A stretch of DNA of 18,172 nt. Origin: Thermomicrobiales bacterium (GTDB lineage: Bacteria; Chloroflexota; Chloroflexia; Thermomicrobiales; UBA6265). The stretch covers positions 1-18,172 of the forward strand of contig JAUJLY010000012.1 in NCBI GenBank assembly GCA_030447145.1, in the 5' to 3' direction. Position numbers and translations under genes: made by a program. The notes under the pieces were generated by a model, which saw nothing but the letters and a program-made list of their open reading frames with translations, was not told the DNA's origin and searched no databases. Of the stretch, positions 1-8,469 are shown piece after piece. The first letter of the stretch is position 1. Every line of letters starts with the position of its first letter.

Positions 1-130
1 GATTGTTTGTGATATTTTCTTTTTTGTTTTGCGTGGGCGGGTGTTTGTGTTATACCATTTGCTCTAACCCTCTTCGGAAACTTTGTGTGTGGGGGGGGGG
101 GCCCCCCCACGGCCCCCCCCCCCCCCCCCA
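1..130. other. Low-complexity contig end, probable sequencing or assembly artefact
   Basis: Bases 1-90 are T/G-rich and unlike the balanced GC-rich composition of the rest of the window. They are followed by a run of 11 G (91-101), a run of 7 C (102-108) and a run of 17 C (113-129). The nfo stop codon lies only 11 bases further on. No credible gene, promoter or RNA is visible here. G runs that abut C runs at the end of an assembled piece are typical of failed base calling or mis-joining; a real homopolymer tract cannot be excluded from sequence alone. Confidence 0.7.
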
Positions 131-140
131 CTCCTCCGGT

Positions 141-995
141 CTATACCGCTACCAGGCCTCGCAGCAGCGCCAAGTTTTTGCGGTCGTATTCGCCTTGCGG
201 ATCCTTCTCCGTTTCCAGGATGGCCGGTAAGCCCGCAAGCCTGATGTCGTTGACGATGCAGCGGAACGCCTCGATGCCAATCTCCCCCACTCCGATTTGC
301 TCGTGCCGATCCTTGTTGGAGGCAAAAGGCATCTTGGAGTCGTTGAGGTGCAGCACCCTCAACTTGTCGATTCCGATCACCTTATCGAACTGGTTCATGA
401 CAGTGAGATAGCCGTCGGGCGTGCGCACGTCATACCCCGCGGCGAAGATATGACAGGTATCGAGACAGACGCCCATCCGCTCCTTCGCCTCGACCTGGTC
501 GATGATCGCCGCAATCTCCTCGAAGGTCCGACCTAGGGTTGTTCCTTGCCCCGCTGTTGTCTCGAGGCACGTCACCGCCGTTACATGCGGAAGCTGCTCA
601 TGGATCCGGTTGAGGGACTCGGCAAATTTGCGGATCCCCTCTTCAATTCCGCTCCCGGTATGTGCACCCGGATGGGTCACAAAATTCTGGATACGCAGGG
701 TATCGCAACGTTCCAGTTCGTCCGCAAATGCCACCATCGACTTTTCGTGGATCTCTTCCTTCGGCGACGCCAGGTTGATCAGATAGGAGTCATGAACCAC
801 CATCTGCCTGATCGCGGTTCGCTCCCGCTCCTGATGAAACCGTTCGACCACAAGCGGATCCAGGGGCTTCGCCCGCCACTGTCGCTCGTTCTTCGCGAAT
901 ATCTGGCACGATGTCGCGCCTACCCCGACTGCTCGCTCCAGCGCCTTGTCCACGCCGCCGGAGGCTGACGAATGCGTCCCGAAATCCAAAGTCAT
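141..995 (-). CDS. nfo: Deoxyribonuclease IV (AP endonuclease, Nfo family)
   Basis: This enzyme cleaves the backbone 5' of abasic sites in base excision repair using a trinuclear zinc centre. The 284-residue protein has the usual family length. Every metal ligand known from E. coli Nfo can be placed at nearly the same position: H68 (VVHDS), H108 (THPGAH), E145 (CLETTAGQG), D179 and H182 (CLDTCHIFAAGYD), H216 (LHLND), D229 and H231 (DRHEQIGVGEIG) and E261 (ETEKDP). The N-terminus FGTHSSASGG corresponds to the family's usual GAHVSAAGG start, so ATG at 995 fits; a GAGGG lies 11 bases upstream. It is preceded by the Spx-like gene on the same strand with a 43-base gap, so the two could be cotranscribed. 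The gene appears complete although it ends beside the poor contig end. mpg, whose product creates abasic sites, lies about 4 kb away in another transcript. Confidence 0.96.
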   Translation of the reverse strand: MTLDFGTHSSASGGVDKALERAVGVGATSCQIFAKNERQWRAKPLDPLVVERFHQERERTAIRQMVVHDSYLINLASPKEEIHEKSMVAFADELERCDTLRIQNFVTHPGAHTGSGIEEGIRKFAESLNRIHEQLPHVTAVTCLETTAGQGTTLGRTFEEIAAIIDQVEAKERMGVCLDTCHIFAAGYDVRTPDGYLTVMNQFDKVIGIDKLRVLHLNDSKMPFASNKDRHEQIGVGEIGIEAFRCIVNDIRLAGLPAILETEKDPQGEYDRKNLALLRGLVAV

Positions 996-1038
996 CCTCG
1001 TGCGTTCCCTCGTTCCATCGCAATGGCTCCCGTCGCTA

Positions 1039-1395
1039 TCAGTCCGTATTGCCGATAAGCTTGCGCAACCTGATTACATCGTTCCCAACGACGACGCGGT
1101 CCCCGGTTATTACAATCGGACGACGAAGGAGCGTCGGCTCCTCGACCATGAAATCTATCCGCTGCTCATCGTCGAGCCCTGCTTCGCCAAGATTGCGATC
1201 CTTGTATACCCGGCTTCGCGTAGAGAAAACATCGGCAGGGGTAAGGCTGGCGGACTGCAACAGGGACTGGAGCTCCTCCCCGGTGAACCGGTCCTTGAAA
1301 AACTCGCGCCGCTCATACTCCACGCCGCTCTCCTTGAGCACCTGTTCTGTCTTCCGGCAAGAGGTGCAGGAGTTGTAAAGCAATGCCGTGATCAT
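1039..1395 (-). CDS. Spx/ArsC-family thioredoxin-fold protein with CxxC motif
   Basis: A 118-residue protein of the ArsC/Spx/YffB family. The active-site segment is NSCTSCRK, giving C10 and C13, the same CTSCRK motif and numbering as Bacillus Spx. Further Spx-like blocks are STRSRVYK and LLRRPIVI near residues 75-105. Spx binds the RNA polymerase alpha subunit and controls the disulfide-stress response; ArsC proteins reduce arsenate. The CxxC pair and the LLRRP block favour the Spx side, but whether this protein is a regulator or a reductase cannot be decided here. I chose ATG at 1395, not the in-frame ATG at 1413, because GAGGA lies 9 bases upstream and the family begins about seven residues before the CxxC. 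It stands 43 bases upstream of nfo, on the same strand. No ars genes are nearby. Confidence 0.85.
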   Translation of the reverse strand: MITALLYNSCTSCRKTEQVLKESGVEYERREFFKDRFTGEELQSLLQSASLTPADVFSTRSRVYKDRNLGEAGLDDEQRIDFMVEEPTLLRRPIVITGDRVVVGNDVIRLRKLIGNTD

Positions 1396-1553
1396 GTGGT
1401 TCAGTCCTCGCATTGAACGATCGCCTCACGTTCGATCCTTTCGTCAATGGTAGTCGTTCTGACGTTGGTGGAAGACCTGCCGCACTGGCCCTGACTCCTG
1501 GAGGGGGAGAGCCGATTCCCATGTCCCCTGGCCCAGAAGTGCAACGTCTCTCG

Positions 1554-1562
1554 TGATAGACT
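1554..1562 (+). promoter_or_regulatory. Candidate extended -10 element (TG-A-TAGACT) upstream of the glycosyltransferase
   Basis: TGATAGACT has the extended -10 layout TGN followed by a TANNNT hexamer. I find no convincing -35. Transcription would start near 1569, about 10 bases before the ATG at 1579. That leaves little room for a ribosome site and hints that the true start codon is further downstream. Confidence 0.35.
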
Positions 1563-1578
1563 CGTCAGTCGTAAGACC

Positions 1579-2421
1579 ATGGCGCGGTGCGCGCACGATG
1601 GGTGCGCGACAGGAAGCAGCAGGCGGTTGAACGAGACCACACCTACCAACCCGGACGGGGTCGATACCACCCCTTCTCCAACGGTATCTGTCGTCGTTCC
1701 CGTATACAACGAATCCTTACGAGTCCCTGTATCGATCCAGGAAATCTGGCGCTACTTCCAGAACGCGGCTGACCATGCGGAGATCATCGTCGTGGACGAT
1801 GGAAGTACTGACGACACGGTAGCCATCGCCCGGTCTTTGGCTGTATCCCACCCCGAGATCCACGTCCTTGCCCAGCCGCACCGCGGCAAGGCGTCGGCCG
1901 TGCTCGCAGGGATGAATGCAGCGCGGGGAAACGTCGTCGGCTTCATGGACGTCGACCTGGCCACTCCGCTGCAGACCTGGGAGGCGTGCCGAACCGCTCT
2001 TGAAGATGGCGCCGGCGTAGCGATCGGATCTCGTGAGGGCGTCGGGGCGCAGCGTGTGGGTGAACCAGGCTACCGCCACGTCATGGGCCGCGTATTCAAC
2101 ACGCTTGTCCGGCTCTTGCTGCTCCCACGCATCGAAGATAGCCAGTGCGGGTTCAAGTTCTTCAGCCGGGAAGCCATCGACGATATCCTGCCTAGGCATC
2201 GGCTCTACCGCGATGCGGATGTAGTGAGGATGCCGCGCGTCACTGCCTTCGATGTGGAGCTGCTGTTCATTGCGCGCCTGTGTGGGCATAGAATCGCAGT
2301 CATTCCAGTGACCTGGCACTATGGGGACCATAGCAAAGTGAACCCCCTGACGGATACGCTGCAGAACGTGCGGGACATCATCGCCGTGCGCGTAAACGGC
2401 TGGCTTGGCCGCTATCAGTAG
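1579..2421 (+). CDS. Family 2 glycosyltransferase (polyprenyl/dolichyl-phosphate glycosyltransferase-like)
   Basis: A GT-A fold, family 2 glycosyltransferase of 280 residues. The domain begins at residue 35 with VSVVVPVYNES. It continues with VVDDGSTDDT (71-80, nucleotide-sugar binding), HRGKASAVLAGM (101-112), MDVDLATP (123-130, containing the DxD metal motif), SREGVGAQR (151-159) and SQCGFKFF (188-195). The last two are characteristic of the ALG5/DPM1-like branch, which transfers a sugar from UDP- or GDP-sugar to a polyprenyl phosphate on the cytoplasmic face of the membrane. There is no C-terminal membrane segment, so any membrane attachment must be peripheral. The sugar and acceptor are not predictable. 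The first 33 residues are low-complexity and the start is uncertain: ATG 1579 has no good ribosome site, and TTG 1627 is preceded by a purine-rich stretch. The neighbouring genes are unrelated. Confidence 0.88.
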   Translation: MARCAHDGCATGSSRRLNETTPTNPDGVDTTPSPTVSVVVPVYNESLRVPVSIQEIWRYFQNAADHAEIIVVDDGSTDDTVAIARSLAVSHPEIHVLAQPHRGKASAVLAGMNAARGNVVGFMDVDLATPLQTWEACRTALEDGAGVAIGSREGVGAQRVGEPGYRHVMGRVFNTLVRLLLLPRIEDSQCGFKFFSREAIDDILPRHRLYRDADVVRMPRVTAFDVELLFIARLCGHRIAVIPVTWHYGDHSKVNPLTDTLQNVRDIIAVRVNGWLGRYQ

Positions 2422-2502
2422 GATGAAAGACGGGGCTGCACCTGCTGGATTAAAGCAGTCGCTTGAAACATCAATTGGACTCTCACCCGAGGAACTCGTC
2501 CC

Positions 2503-3219
2503 ATGACATCGATCAAACACCACCCGACCGTCACACTCATTCAGCATGCCGGCGGCGACACCATGGTTGCCGCCGCTGCCAAAGTGTCCACCACCGGGGA
2601 TGAGGCACGGAGCCTGGAGCGCATCGAGGAGGAAGGAGGCATCTCCGGCCTGATTCGCTACCTGATGCGCCATCGACATGGCAGCCCGTTTGAGCACGGG
2701 ATGATGACCTTCTTCATCCATGCGCCGATCTTCGTCATCCGAGAGCTTCAACGTCACCGGATCGCGAGCTACAACGAGGAATCCGGCCGCTACAAGCAGT
2801 TGGAGCCAGTGTTCTGGTCTCCCGACGACGAACGGCCGCTCGCGAAAACCGAGGGATACAAGCCGTCGCGGCCCACTTTCGAAGCCGGCACCACTGAGCA
2901 GTACGAGCTGATCCGGAAGCATGACGAGATTTACTTGCAGATTTACGAGGCGTACGAAGAGGAAATTGCGGCGGGCATCGGCAACGAAGTGGCCCGGCGC
3001 CTTCTCCCGGTAGGCACCTTCACATCGTGTTGGGTAACGATCAACCCGCGCTCATTGATGAATGTGCTTTCGCTTCGCATCCACGATGCTGGAGCGAAGG
3101 CGGTGTCCTATCCCCAGCGGGAGATCGAGGAAGTTGCCCAGGCAATGGAAACTGCCTTCGCCCAGCACTGGCCATTGACCCACGCCGCATTTCTGAAGAA
3201 CGGGCGAGTGGGTCCGTAG
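2503..3219 (+). CDS. thyX: Flavin-dependent thymidylate synthase
   Basis: ThyX makes dTMP from dUMP using methylenetetrahydrofolate, with FAD and NAD(P)H as reductants, and replaces ThyA in many bacteria. The 238-residue protein carries the diagnostic ThyX motif RHRxxSxNExSxRY as RHRIASYNEESGRY at residues 84-97. Other family blocks are the upstream HGSPFEH (59-65) and the C-terminal RRLLPVG and MNVLSLR. The length is normal. ATG at 2503 is supported by GAGGAA 8 bases upstream. The 81-base gap after the glycosyltransferase could allow cotranscription. It converges with mutL, with 39 bases between the stop codons; a short 5-bp GAGTG/CACTC hairpin spans the thyX stop but has no U tract. Homotetramer formation and FAD binding are family knowledge, not visible here. 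Confidence 0.97.
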   Translation: MTSIKHHPTVTLIQHAGGDTMVAAAAKVSTTGDEARSLERIEEEGGISGLIRYLMRHRHGSPFEHGMMTFFIHAPIFVIRELQRHRIASYNEESGRYKQLEPVFWSPDDERPLAKTEGYKPSRPTFEAGTTEQYELIRKHDEIYLQIYEAYEEEIAAGIGNEVARRLLPVGTFTSCWVTINPRSLMNVLSLRIHDAGAKAVSYPQREIEEVAQAMETAFAQHWPLTHAAFLKNGRVGP

Positions 3220-3258
3220 ACACTCCCAGACATGGCATCGGCGGGCCAAGTCCGTGTC

Positions 3259-5010
3259 TTAGCGCCGGGAGAACTGTCGCTCCAGCTCGTTTTGGGACAT
3301 ATGCAACATCGTCGGTCGGCCGTGTCCGCACGCCCGCGGCTGCTCGGTTCGCTCCAGCTGAGCCACCAGCTCTCGCATCTCCGGCAGTGAGAGCGGCTGA
3401 CCGGCACGGATCGACGTGTGGCATGCTGCACTGATCGCGACCGAGTCCAGCCAGGAGGTGCCGGCTCCGCCGTCCGAGAGCTCCTGCAGGATCTCATGGA
3501 ATCGCTCCGCGATATTCACACCCTTTACGAGGGCAGGAATCTGCCGGATAATCACCGACTGTTCGCCGAATCGCTCGACATCAAAGCCGATTTCGTTCAA
3601 CTCGTCGCTCGACTTGTCGAAGACGGCGAACTCGTCAGGAGGCAGCTCCACGACGAGCGGATCGAGCATCGGCTGCCGATCCACGCCCTGCTCCTTCATC
3701 TGGAGCAATATCTTCTCGTACATCACCCGCTCATGCGCCGCATGCTGGTCGATCAGGAACATGCCCTGCGGACCTTCGGCAATGATGTACGTGCCGCCGA
3801 CCTGGCCGAGAACGCGGAGCACAGGGATTCCGGAAGGATGAGCCGGTGTTTCGGGAGCGGGTTCATCGATATCCCCGGCGCGCCTGGTACGACTCTCGAG
3901 ATCATGCGCGGTGCCGATGGAGATTGGCTCATGCCCACTCGTGAACGACACCTGATTTGCGGCCATGGTGGCTCGGGGGACCGGCTCGAACCGGACCTCT
4001 GGCAAGACATCCTGCTGTTGGGCTGCGAGAGCCTGATGTGCAGCCCGCTGCACGGCACGGCACACGGCGCGCTCGTCCGCGAACTTGACCTCCGCTTTCG
4101 TCGGATGCACGTTGACGTCAACCTGCGCCGGATCGAGCTCGATCCTCACCATACCAAGCGGATGGCGCCCGACCATCAGAAGGCTATGATAGGCGTCCTC
4201 AAGGGCGAAGATGAGCGACCGATGCTGCACCAGCCTTCCATTGGCGAAGAAATAGAGGCTCTGTCGATGAGAGCGACTGACCCTGGGGGAGCTGATCCAC
4301 CCGCTGACGTGGACATCTTTTACGCGGGACTCTGAAGGCATCTCCGTCAGCGGCAGGGCTTCATCGGCCAACTCGGTGCCGAAGACACCAAGGGCCGCTG
4401 ACAGGTCATCCCCGCCGCCATCCGTGCGGATGGAACGCCGGCCGTCCGTCAGCAAGGACCACCCGATGTCGCTCCGATGACACGTGTAGGCGCCGATAAG
4501 CCGGGAGATGTAGGTGGCCTCTGTCGAGGGCTGCCGCAGGAATTTTCTCCGGGCCGGCACATTGGCAAACAGGTTCCGCACGGTCACAGTTGTACCCTGT
4601 GGTGCCGCGTCTACCTGTGCCTCTCCTACCCGACCAAAGTGGATGGCGAGGGTACCTCCCGCTTCACCGGCGGACGAGCGAATCGTGACGTCGGCCACCG
4701 CGGAGATGCTGGGCAGCGCCTCGCCACGGAATCCCAGTGTATGTAACCGCTCCAGGTCCTCGAAGGTTGAGAGCTTCGACGTTGCATGGCGAGTAACGGC
4801 CAGTGCCAGCTCCTCACGTCTCATCCCGCTTCCATCATCTGAAACGCGGATGAGCTTCCCCCCTCCCTCCTCGATCTCCACTGAGATGCGAGAGGCGCCA
4901 GCATCGATGGCATTCTCGATGAGCTCCTTCACCACGGAGACCGGTCTCTCAACAACCTCCCCCGCGGCGATCTTCCCAATCGTTTCATTTGTGAGGAGCT
5001 GTATCGGCAT
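3259..5010 (-). CDS. mutL: DNA mismatch repair protein MutL (endonuclease type)
   Basis: MutL links mismatch recognition by MutS to strand removal. The N-terminal GHKL ATPase motifs are intact: KELIENAIDAG (28-38, catalytic E29), DDGSGM (58-63), RHATSK (74-79) and GFRGEALPS (93-101). The C-terminal domain has the nuclease motif DQHAAHERVMYE (421-432) plus ACHTSIRAG (529-537) and ACGHGRP (560-566). This is therefore a nicking MutL as in MutH-less bacteria. In the last motif the usual CPHGRP proline is a glycine. A proline- and charge-rich linker covers roughly 345-395. I chose ATG 5010 because MutL proteins begin at MPIQLL. An upstream ATG at 5052 would overlap the end of mpg by 11 bases but has no ribosome site. 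It is the third gene of the valS-mpg-mutL cluster, 31 bases after mpg. No mutS is in the window. Confidence 0.96.
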   Translation of the reverse strand: MPIQLLTNETIGKIAAGEVVERPVSVVKELIENAIDAGASRISVEIEEGGGKLIRVSDDGSGMRREELALAVTRHATSKLSTFEDLERLHTLGFRGEALPSISAVADVTIRSSAGEAGGTLAIHFGRVGEAQVDAAPQGTTVTVRNLFANVPARRKFLRQPSTEATYISRLIGAYTCHRSDIGWSLLTDGRRSIRTDGGGDDLSAALGVFGTELADEALPLTEMPSESRVKDVHVSGWISSPRVSRSHRQSLYFFANGRLVQHRSLIFALEDAYHSLLMVGRHPLGMVRIELDPAQVDVNVHPTKAEVKFADERAVCRAVQRAAHQALAAQQQDVLPEVRFEPVPRATMAANQVSFTSGHEPISIGTAHDLESRTRRAGDIDEPAPETPAHPSGIPVLRVLGQVGGTYIIAEGPQGMFLIDQHAAHERVMYEKILLQMKEQGVDRQPMLDPLVVELPPDEFAVFDKSSDELNEIGFDVERFGEQSVIIRQIPALVKGVNIAERFHEILQELSDGGAGTSWLDSVAISAACHTSIRAGQPLSLPEMRELVAQLERTEQPRACGHGRPTMLHMSQNELERQFSRR

Positions 5011-5041
5011 GATGGTTCCGGGACGCAATGCGAGTACGAGG

Positions 5042-5695
5042 TTAAATATCATAAGGGAAAGAGGAAATCGGCGTTCCGGGCAGGGGAATCAGCAGAGTGA
5101 CTTCATCGGGAGCAACACAGCGCCCCTGACGGTGGGAAGAAACGAATCGGCTCGGGCTCTCGAAGAAGCGCCAGGGCACCTCCACAGACTTGCTGATGCC
5201 GATCCGTGGCCCTGCATGGATCTCCGTCGCCGGTTCTCCGTACGCCAGCCAGAGTTCCTCTGAGGACAGGAGATCACAGTTGATATCATCGAGCCGTATC
5301 CCCAGCGCCTGACCGAGGCTACCTGGACCCTTGCCGAGTTGCTCAAACGCCACCCCGTTCCTCCGGCGTGACATGAGTTCGGAGCCATGAACAGGCTCAA
5401 TCGCCCTCAGGAGGACTCCGCCGATCTCCCCCTCGTCATGGGCCACGATGTTCATCATCGTGTGTATTCCGTATGAGAGGTACGTATAGATTTGACCTGG
5501 CGGTCCGCCCATCGTCGCTCGCGCCACCTTGCGTCGGACGGCATGCGATGCCGGATCTTTGGGCCCGGCATAGGCCTCGGCTTCTACAATTCTCCCAGCC
5601 GCCGGCTCTCCATCGCGATTGACAGTCAGCACGCACCCGATGAGGTCGTAGGCAACCTTCACCGGATGACGCTCGAACCAGGAGCGGTCGGTCAT
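5042..5695 (-). CDS. mpg: 3-methyladenine/alkyladenine DNA glycosylase (AAG/MPG family)
   Basis: This monofunctional glycosylase removes alkylated and deaminated purines, leaving an abasic site for an AP endonuclease such as Nfo. Counting from ATG 5695 the protein has 217 residues, normal for the family. The key residues of human AAG can be aligned: E40 and Y42 in VEAEAYAGPKDPASH (human E125 and Y127) and H51 (human H136), followed by IYTYLSYGIHTMMNIV (69-84), LLRAIEP (95-101) and the ALGI block (130-133). A GTG at 5710 is an alternative start; it would overlap the valS stop by 8 bases. From ATG 5695 the gap to valS is only 7 bases, so translation is probably coupled to valS and expression depends on the valS T-box leader. 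mutL follows 31 bases later. Confidence 0.94.
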   Translation of the reverse strand: MTDRSWFERHPVKVAYDLIGCVLTVNRDGEPAAGRIVEAEAYAGPKDPASHAVRRKVARATMGGPPGQIYTYLSYGIHTMMNIVAHDEGEIGGVLLRAIEPVHGSELMSRRRNGVAFEQLGKGPGSLGQALGIRLDDINCDLLSSEELWLAYGEPATEIHAGPRIGISKSVEVPWRFFESPSRFVSSHRQGRCVAPDEVTLLIPLPGTPISSFPYDI

Positions 5696-5702
5696 TCGCT
5701 CG

Positions 5703-8387
5703 CTAGACACTGTCGAGGGCTCGGAGCCGCTGCTCGATGAGGGAGATCTGCTCGGTGGAACGTGCGAGGCGTTCTCGCTGCACCCTCACGACCTGCTCAG
5801 GCGCCCTGGAGACGAAGGACTCGTTGGAGAGCTGCTTCTCCGCGCGCTGCTGCTCCTTCCTCACCTCTTCGAGCTCCTTCTGCAGACGCTCGCGTTCTGC
5901 TGTTAGGTCAACCATCCCGGCAAGGGGCAGCGAGGCCACAACATCGCCGGCAATGGCAGTCCGCGCGTTCGCATCGTGCTCGGGCGCGCCCTCGCGCATC
6001 CGGAGATGATCATCTGCTATGCGCGCGAGGAACCCTATCTCGCGCCTGGCGGACTCGAAGTCATCCTTAAGCGATCCGGCATAGATATCGGCACTGAGCC
6101 AGCGCGCTGGCTCAACACCGGCCTCCGAGCGGACATTCCTGATGGATCGCACCAGCTCCATGAGCGAAGCGAATGAGCGTTCAGCGGCCTCGTCAGGCGT
6201 GCCGGCTTCCGGCCATGGTGCGATCATGATGCTTTCGCCCCGGTGCGGCACCTGCTGCCAGAGGGCTTCTGTAATGAACGGCATAAAGGGATGTAGCAAG
6301 CGAAGGCTCCGCTCGATGGTGTAGGCGAGCACCTGCGCCACCACTTTCGCCTCCTCCGGCTCCTTGAGTCGAACCTTGGACGCCTCGATGTACCAGTCGC
6401 AGAGCTCACTCCAGATAAAGTCGTTGATCTGTCGACCCGCCTCACCGAAGAGACACCCGTCCAGCAGTCGCGTCGATCCACTCGTCACTTCGTCGAGACG
6501 GCTAAGAATCCATCTGTCGGCAAGTTGGAGGTCCTTGGCGGGACGAACCAGCCCTTCCGCGTCCATCTCAATCTCGTGATCGGAGATTGTCCTGAGTGCG
6601 AACCGGGTTGCGTTCCAAAGCTTGTTACCGAAGTTTCGGCTCGCTTCCACCTTCTGCAGGCTCAGGCGGCTGTCATTCCCCGGCGACGACTGCGTCACAA
6701 GCGTATAGCGAAGCGCGTCGGCACCAAACTCGCCCGAGACCTCGATTGGGTCGATGACGTTGCCCTTGGTCTTGGACATCTTGGCGCCTTCGATGTCGCG
6801 GACAATGCCGTGCAGGTAGACCGTGTGGAACGGCACCTCCCCCATGATTTCGATACCAAGGAAAACCATCCGAGCCACCCAAATGAAGAGGATCTCGTAT
6901 CCGGTCTCCAACACGGAACCGGGATAGAATCGCTTCAAATCCGGCGTCTCGTCCGGCCATCCAAGCGTCGAGAACGGCCACAAGCCCGAGCTGAACCACG
7001 TATCGAGAACAGCCGGGTCTTGCTCAACTGCTCCGCCGCAAGACGGACACAATTCCATGGTCTCTTCTATGGTGACATGGACATCTCCACACTCTTGGCA
7101 ATACCAGATCGGGATCCGGTGTCCCCACCAGAGCTTCCTGGAGATGCACCAATCGTGGATGTTCTCCAGCCAATTGTCGTAAACCCCCTTGAAGCGCTCC
7201 GGCACGAAGGTGAGCCCGCCATTCTGGGCCGCGTCGTAGGCTGGCTTGGCCAGTGAGTCCATCTGGACGAACCATTGCTCGCTGATCATCGGCTCGACAA
7301 CCGTGTCGCAGCGTTCGCAGTGCCCGACACTGTGTGTGTGAGGCTCGACCTTCACCAGCAGCCCGGTGTCCTCAAAACGTTGAACCACCCCTGCGCGGGC
7401 ATCCTCACGCGTCATTCCTGCGAACTCGGCGCCCTCATCGTTGATGGAGCCATCGACGTTCATGATGCTGATGGCGGGGAGATTCGTCCGCTGGGCGATT
7501 TCGAAGTCATTCGGGTCGTGCGCCGGCGTCACCTTGACCGCGCCCGTCCCGAACTCCTTGTCGACGTGGCTATCGGTGACAATGGGGATCAGGCGGTCAA
7601 CGATGGGGAGCCGCACCTGCTTGCCAACGAGATGGCTATAGCGCTCGTCGTCCGGGTTCACGGCAACACCGGTATCACCGAGCATCGTCTCGGGCCGCGT
7701 GGTAGCAACAACCAACTTCTCGTCCGATCCCTCGACAGGATAGGCGAGATACCAGAGATTCGACTGTTCCTCCCGGTGCTTCACTTCGAGATCCGAGATC
7801 GCGGTCCGGCAGCGCGGACACCAGGTAATCATCCGCTTGCCGCGGTAGATCAGCCCCTTGTCGTAGAGATGCTTGAAGACATGGCGAACCGCCCGCGCCG
7901 GCCCCTCGTCCATGGTGAAGGCAAAACGCGACCAGTCTGCTGAAGCGCCGAGCAGCTTCATCTGCTCGCGTATGCGTGGGCGATACTCGTCCATGAAACG
8001 CCAAACCCGCTCCAGGAACTTCTCGCGGCCAAGATCCTGTCGTGTCAGGCCCTCCTCGGCAAGTTGCTTCTCAACCACCCATTGCCCGGCGATACCTGCA
8101 TGGTCGGCGCCGGGCAGCCACAATGTCGGCTCCCCCTTCATCCGGTGCCAGCGCGTCATGATGTCCTCGAGGGCGACGAAAAGCGCATGACCGACATGGA
8201 GAACGCCCGTAACGTTGGGAGGCGGCATGATCGTCACGAATGGCTTCCTGCCATCGGTGAGATCCGTCTCGCTTGGGGCAAAAAAGCCTTGGTCGTCCCA
8301 CCAATCGTAGAGACCCCGCTCCACCGATTGTGGGTCATAGGCTTTGGCGAGCTCCGCGGGGGCTGTAATTTTGGTTATCTCTGTCAT
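5703..8387 (-). CDS. valS: Valyl-tRNA synthetase
   Basis: A class Ia synthetase charging tRNA(Val), 894 residues, normal length. The HIGH motif is HVGH (64-67, in PPPNVTGVLHVGHAL) and the KMSKS motif is KMSKT in GAKMSKTKGNVIDP. Two zinc-type cysteine pairs are visible: CPRC (WCPRCRTAISDLEVKH) and CQEC...CPSC (YCQECGDVHV with ELCPSCGG). The anticodon-binding domain follows, and the C-terminus is a charged coiled coil (about the last 75 residues, starting near LTAERERLQKELEEVRKEQ), the tRNA-binding arm of bacterial ValRS. ATG 8387 has AGGA 7 bases upstream. Control is by the T-box leader just upstream, which has a GUC specifier. mpg and mutL follow with short gaps, so the T-box probably governs all three. 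Confidence 0.98.
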   Translation of the reverse strand: MTEITKITAPAELAKAYDPQSVERGLYDWWDDQGFFAPSETDLTDGRKPFVTIMPPPNVTGVLHVGHALFVALEDIMTRWHRMKGEPTLWLPGADHAGIAGQWVVEKQLAEEGLTRQDLGREKFLERVWRFMDEYRPRIREQMKLLGASADWSRFAFTMDEGPARAVRHVFKHLYDKGLIYRGKRMITWCPRCRTAISDLEVKHREEQSNLWYLAYPVEGSDEKLVVATTRPETMLGDTGVAVNPDDERYSHLVGKQVRLPIVDRLIPIVTDSHVDKEFGTGAVKVTPAHDPNDFEIAQRTNLPAISIMNVDGSINDEGAEFAGMTREDARAGVVQRFEDTGLLVKVEPHTHSVGHCERCDTVVEPMISEQWFVQMDSLAKPAYDAAQNGGLTFVPERFKGVYDNWLENIHDWCISRKLWWGHRIPIWYCQECGDVHVTIEETMELCPSCGGAVEQDPAVLDTWFSSGLWPFSTLGWPDETPDLKRFYPGSVLETGYEILFIWVARMVFLGIEIMGEVPFHTVYLHGIVRDIEGAKMSKTKGNVIDPIEVSGEFGADALRYTLVTQSSPGNDSRLSLQKVEASRNFGNKLWNATRFALRTISDHEIEMDAEGLVRPAKDLQLADRWILSRLDEVTSGSTRLLDGCLFGEAGRQINDFIWSELCDWYIEASKVRLKEPEEAKVVAQVLAYTIERSLRLLHPFMPFITEALWQQVPHRGESIMIAPWPEAGTPDEAAERSFASLMELVRSIRNVRSEAGVEPARWLSADIYAGSLKDDFESARREIGFLARIADDHLRMREGAPEHDANARTAIAGDVVASLPLAGMVDLTAERERLQKELEEVRKEQQRAEKQLSNESFVSRAPEQVVRVQRERLARSTEQISLIEQRLRALDSV

Positions 8388-8440
8388 CGTGGAATCCTGC
8401 CTGCTCGAAAATCCTGCCCGTCACCGGATCATTGGGACGC

Positions 8441-8469
8441 AAAAAACCGTCCTGACAATGCCAGGACGG
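8441..8469 (-). terminator. Intrinsic terminator of the valS T-box leader
   Basis: Read on the minus strand, CCGTCCTG pairs with CAGGACGG (8 bp, loop of 7) and is followed directly by six T. It starts 7 bases after the conserved T-box sequence. This is the attenuator that an uncharged tRNA would prevent from forming. Confidence 0.93.

Noticed and set aside
91..129. G-quadruplex or i-motif formed by the G and C runs
   Set aside because: The runs look like a contig-end artefact and are single tracts rather than the four spaced tracts of a typical motif.
3..411. Open frames on the plus strand across the homopolymer end and the 3' end of nfo
   Set aside because: They translate poly-C as proline runs and are antisense to the well-supported nfo gene.
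1717..2922. 401-codon open frame on the minus strand
   Set aside because: It runs antisense through both the glycosyltransferase and thyX, shows no family motif, and is a by-product of GC-rich codon use.
3418..4335. 305-codon open frame on the plus strand
   Set aside because: It lies entirely antisense to mutL, whose motifs are intact; no recognisable domain.
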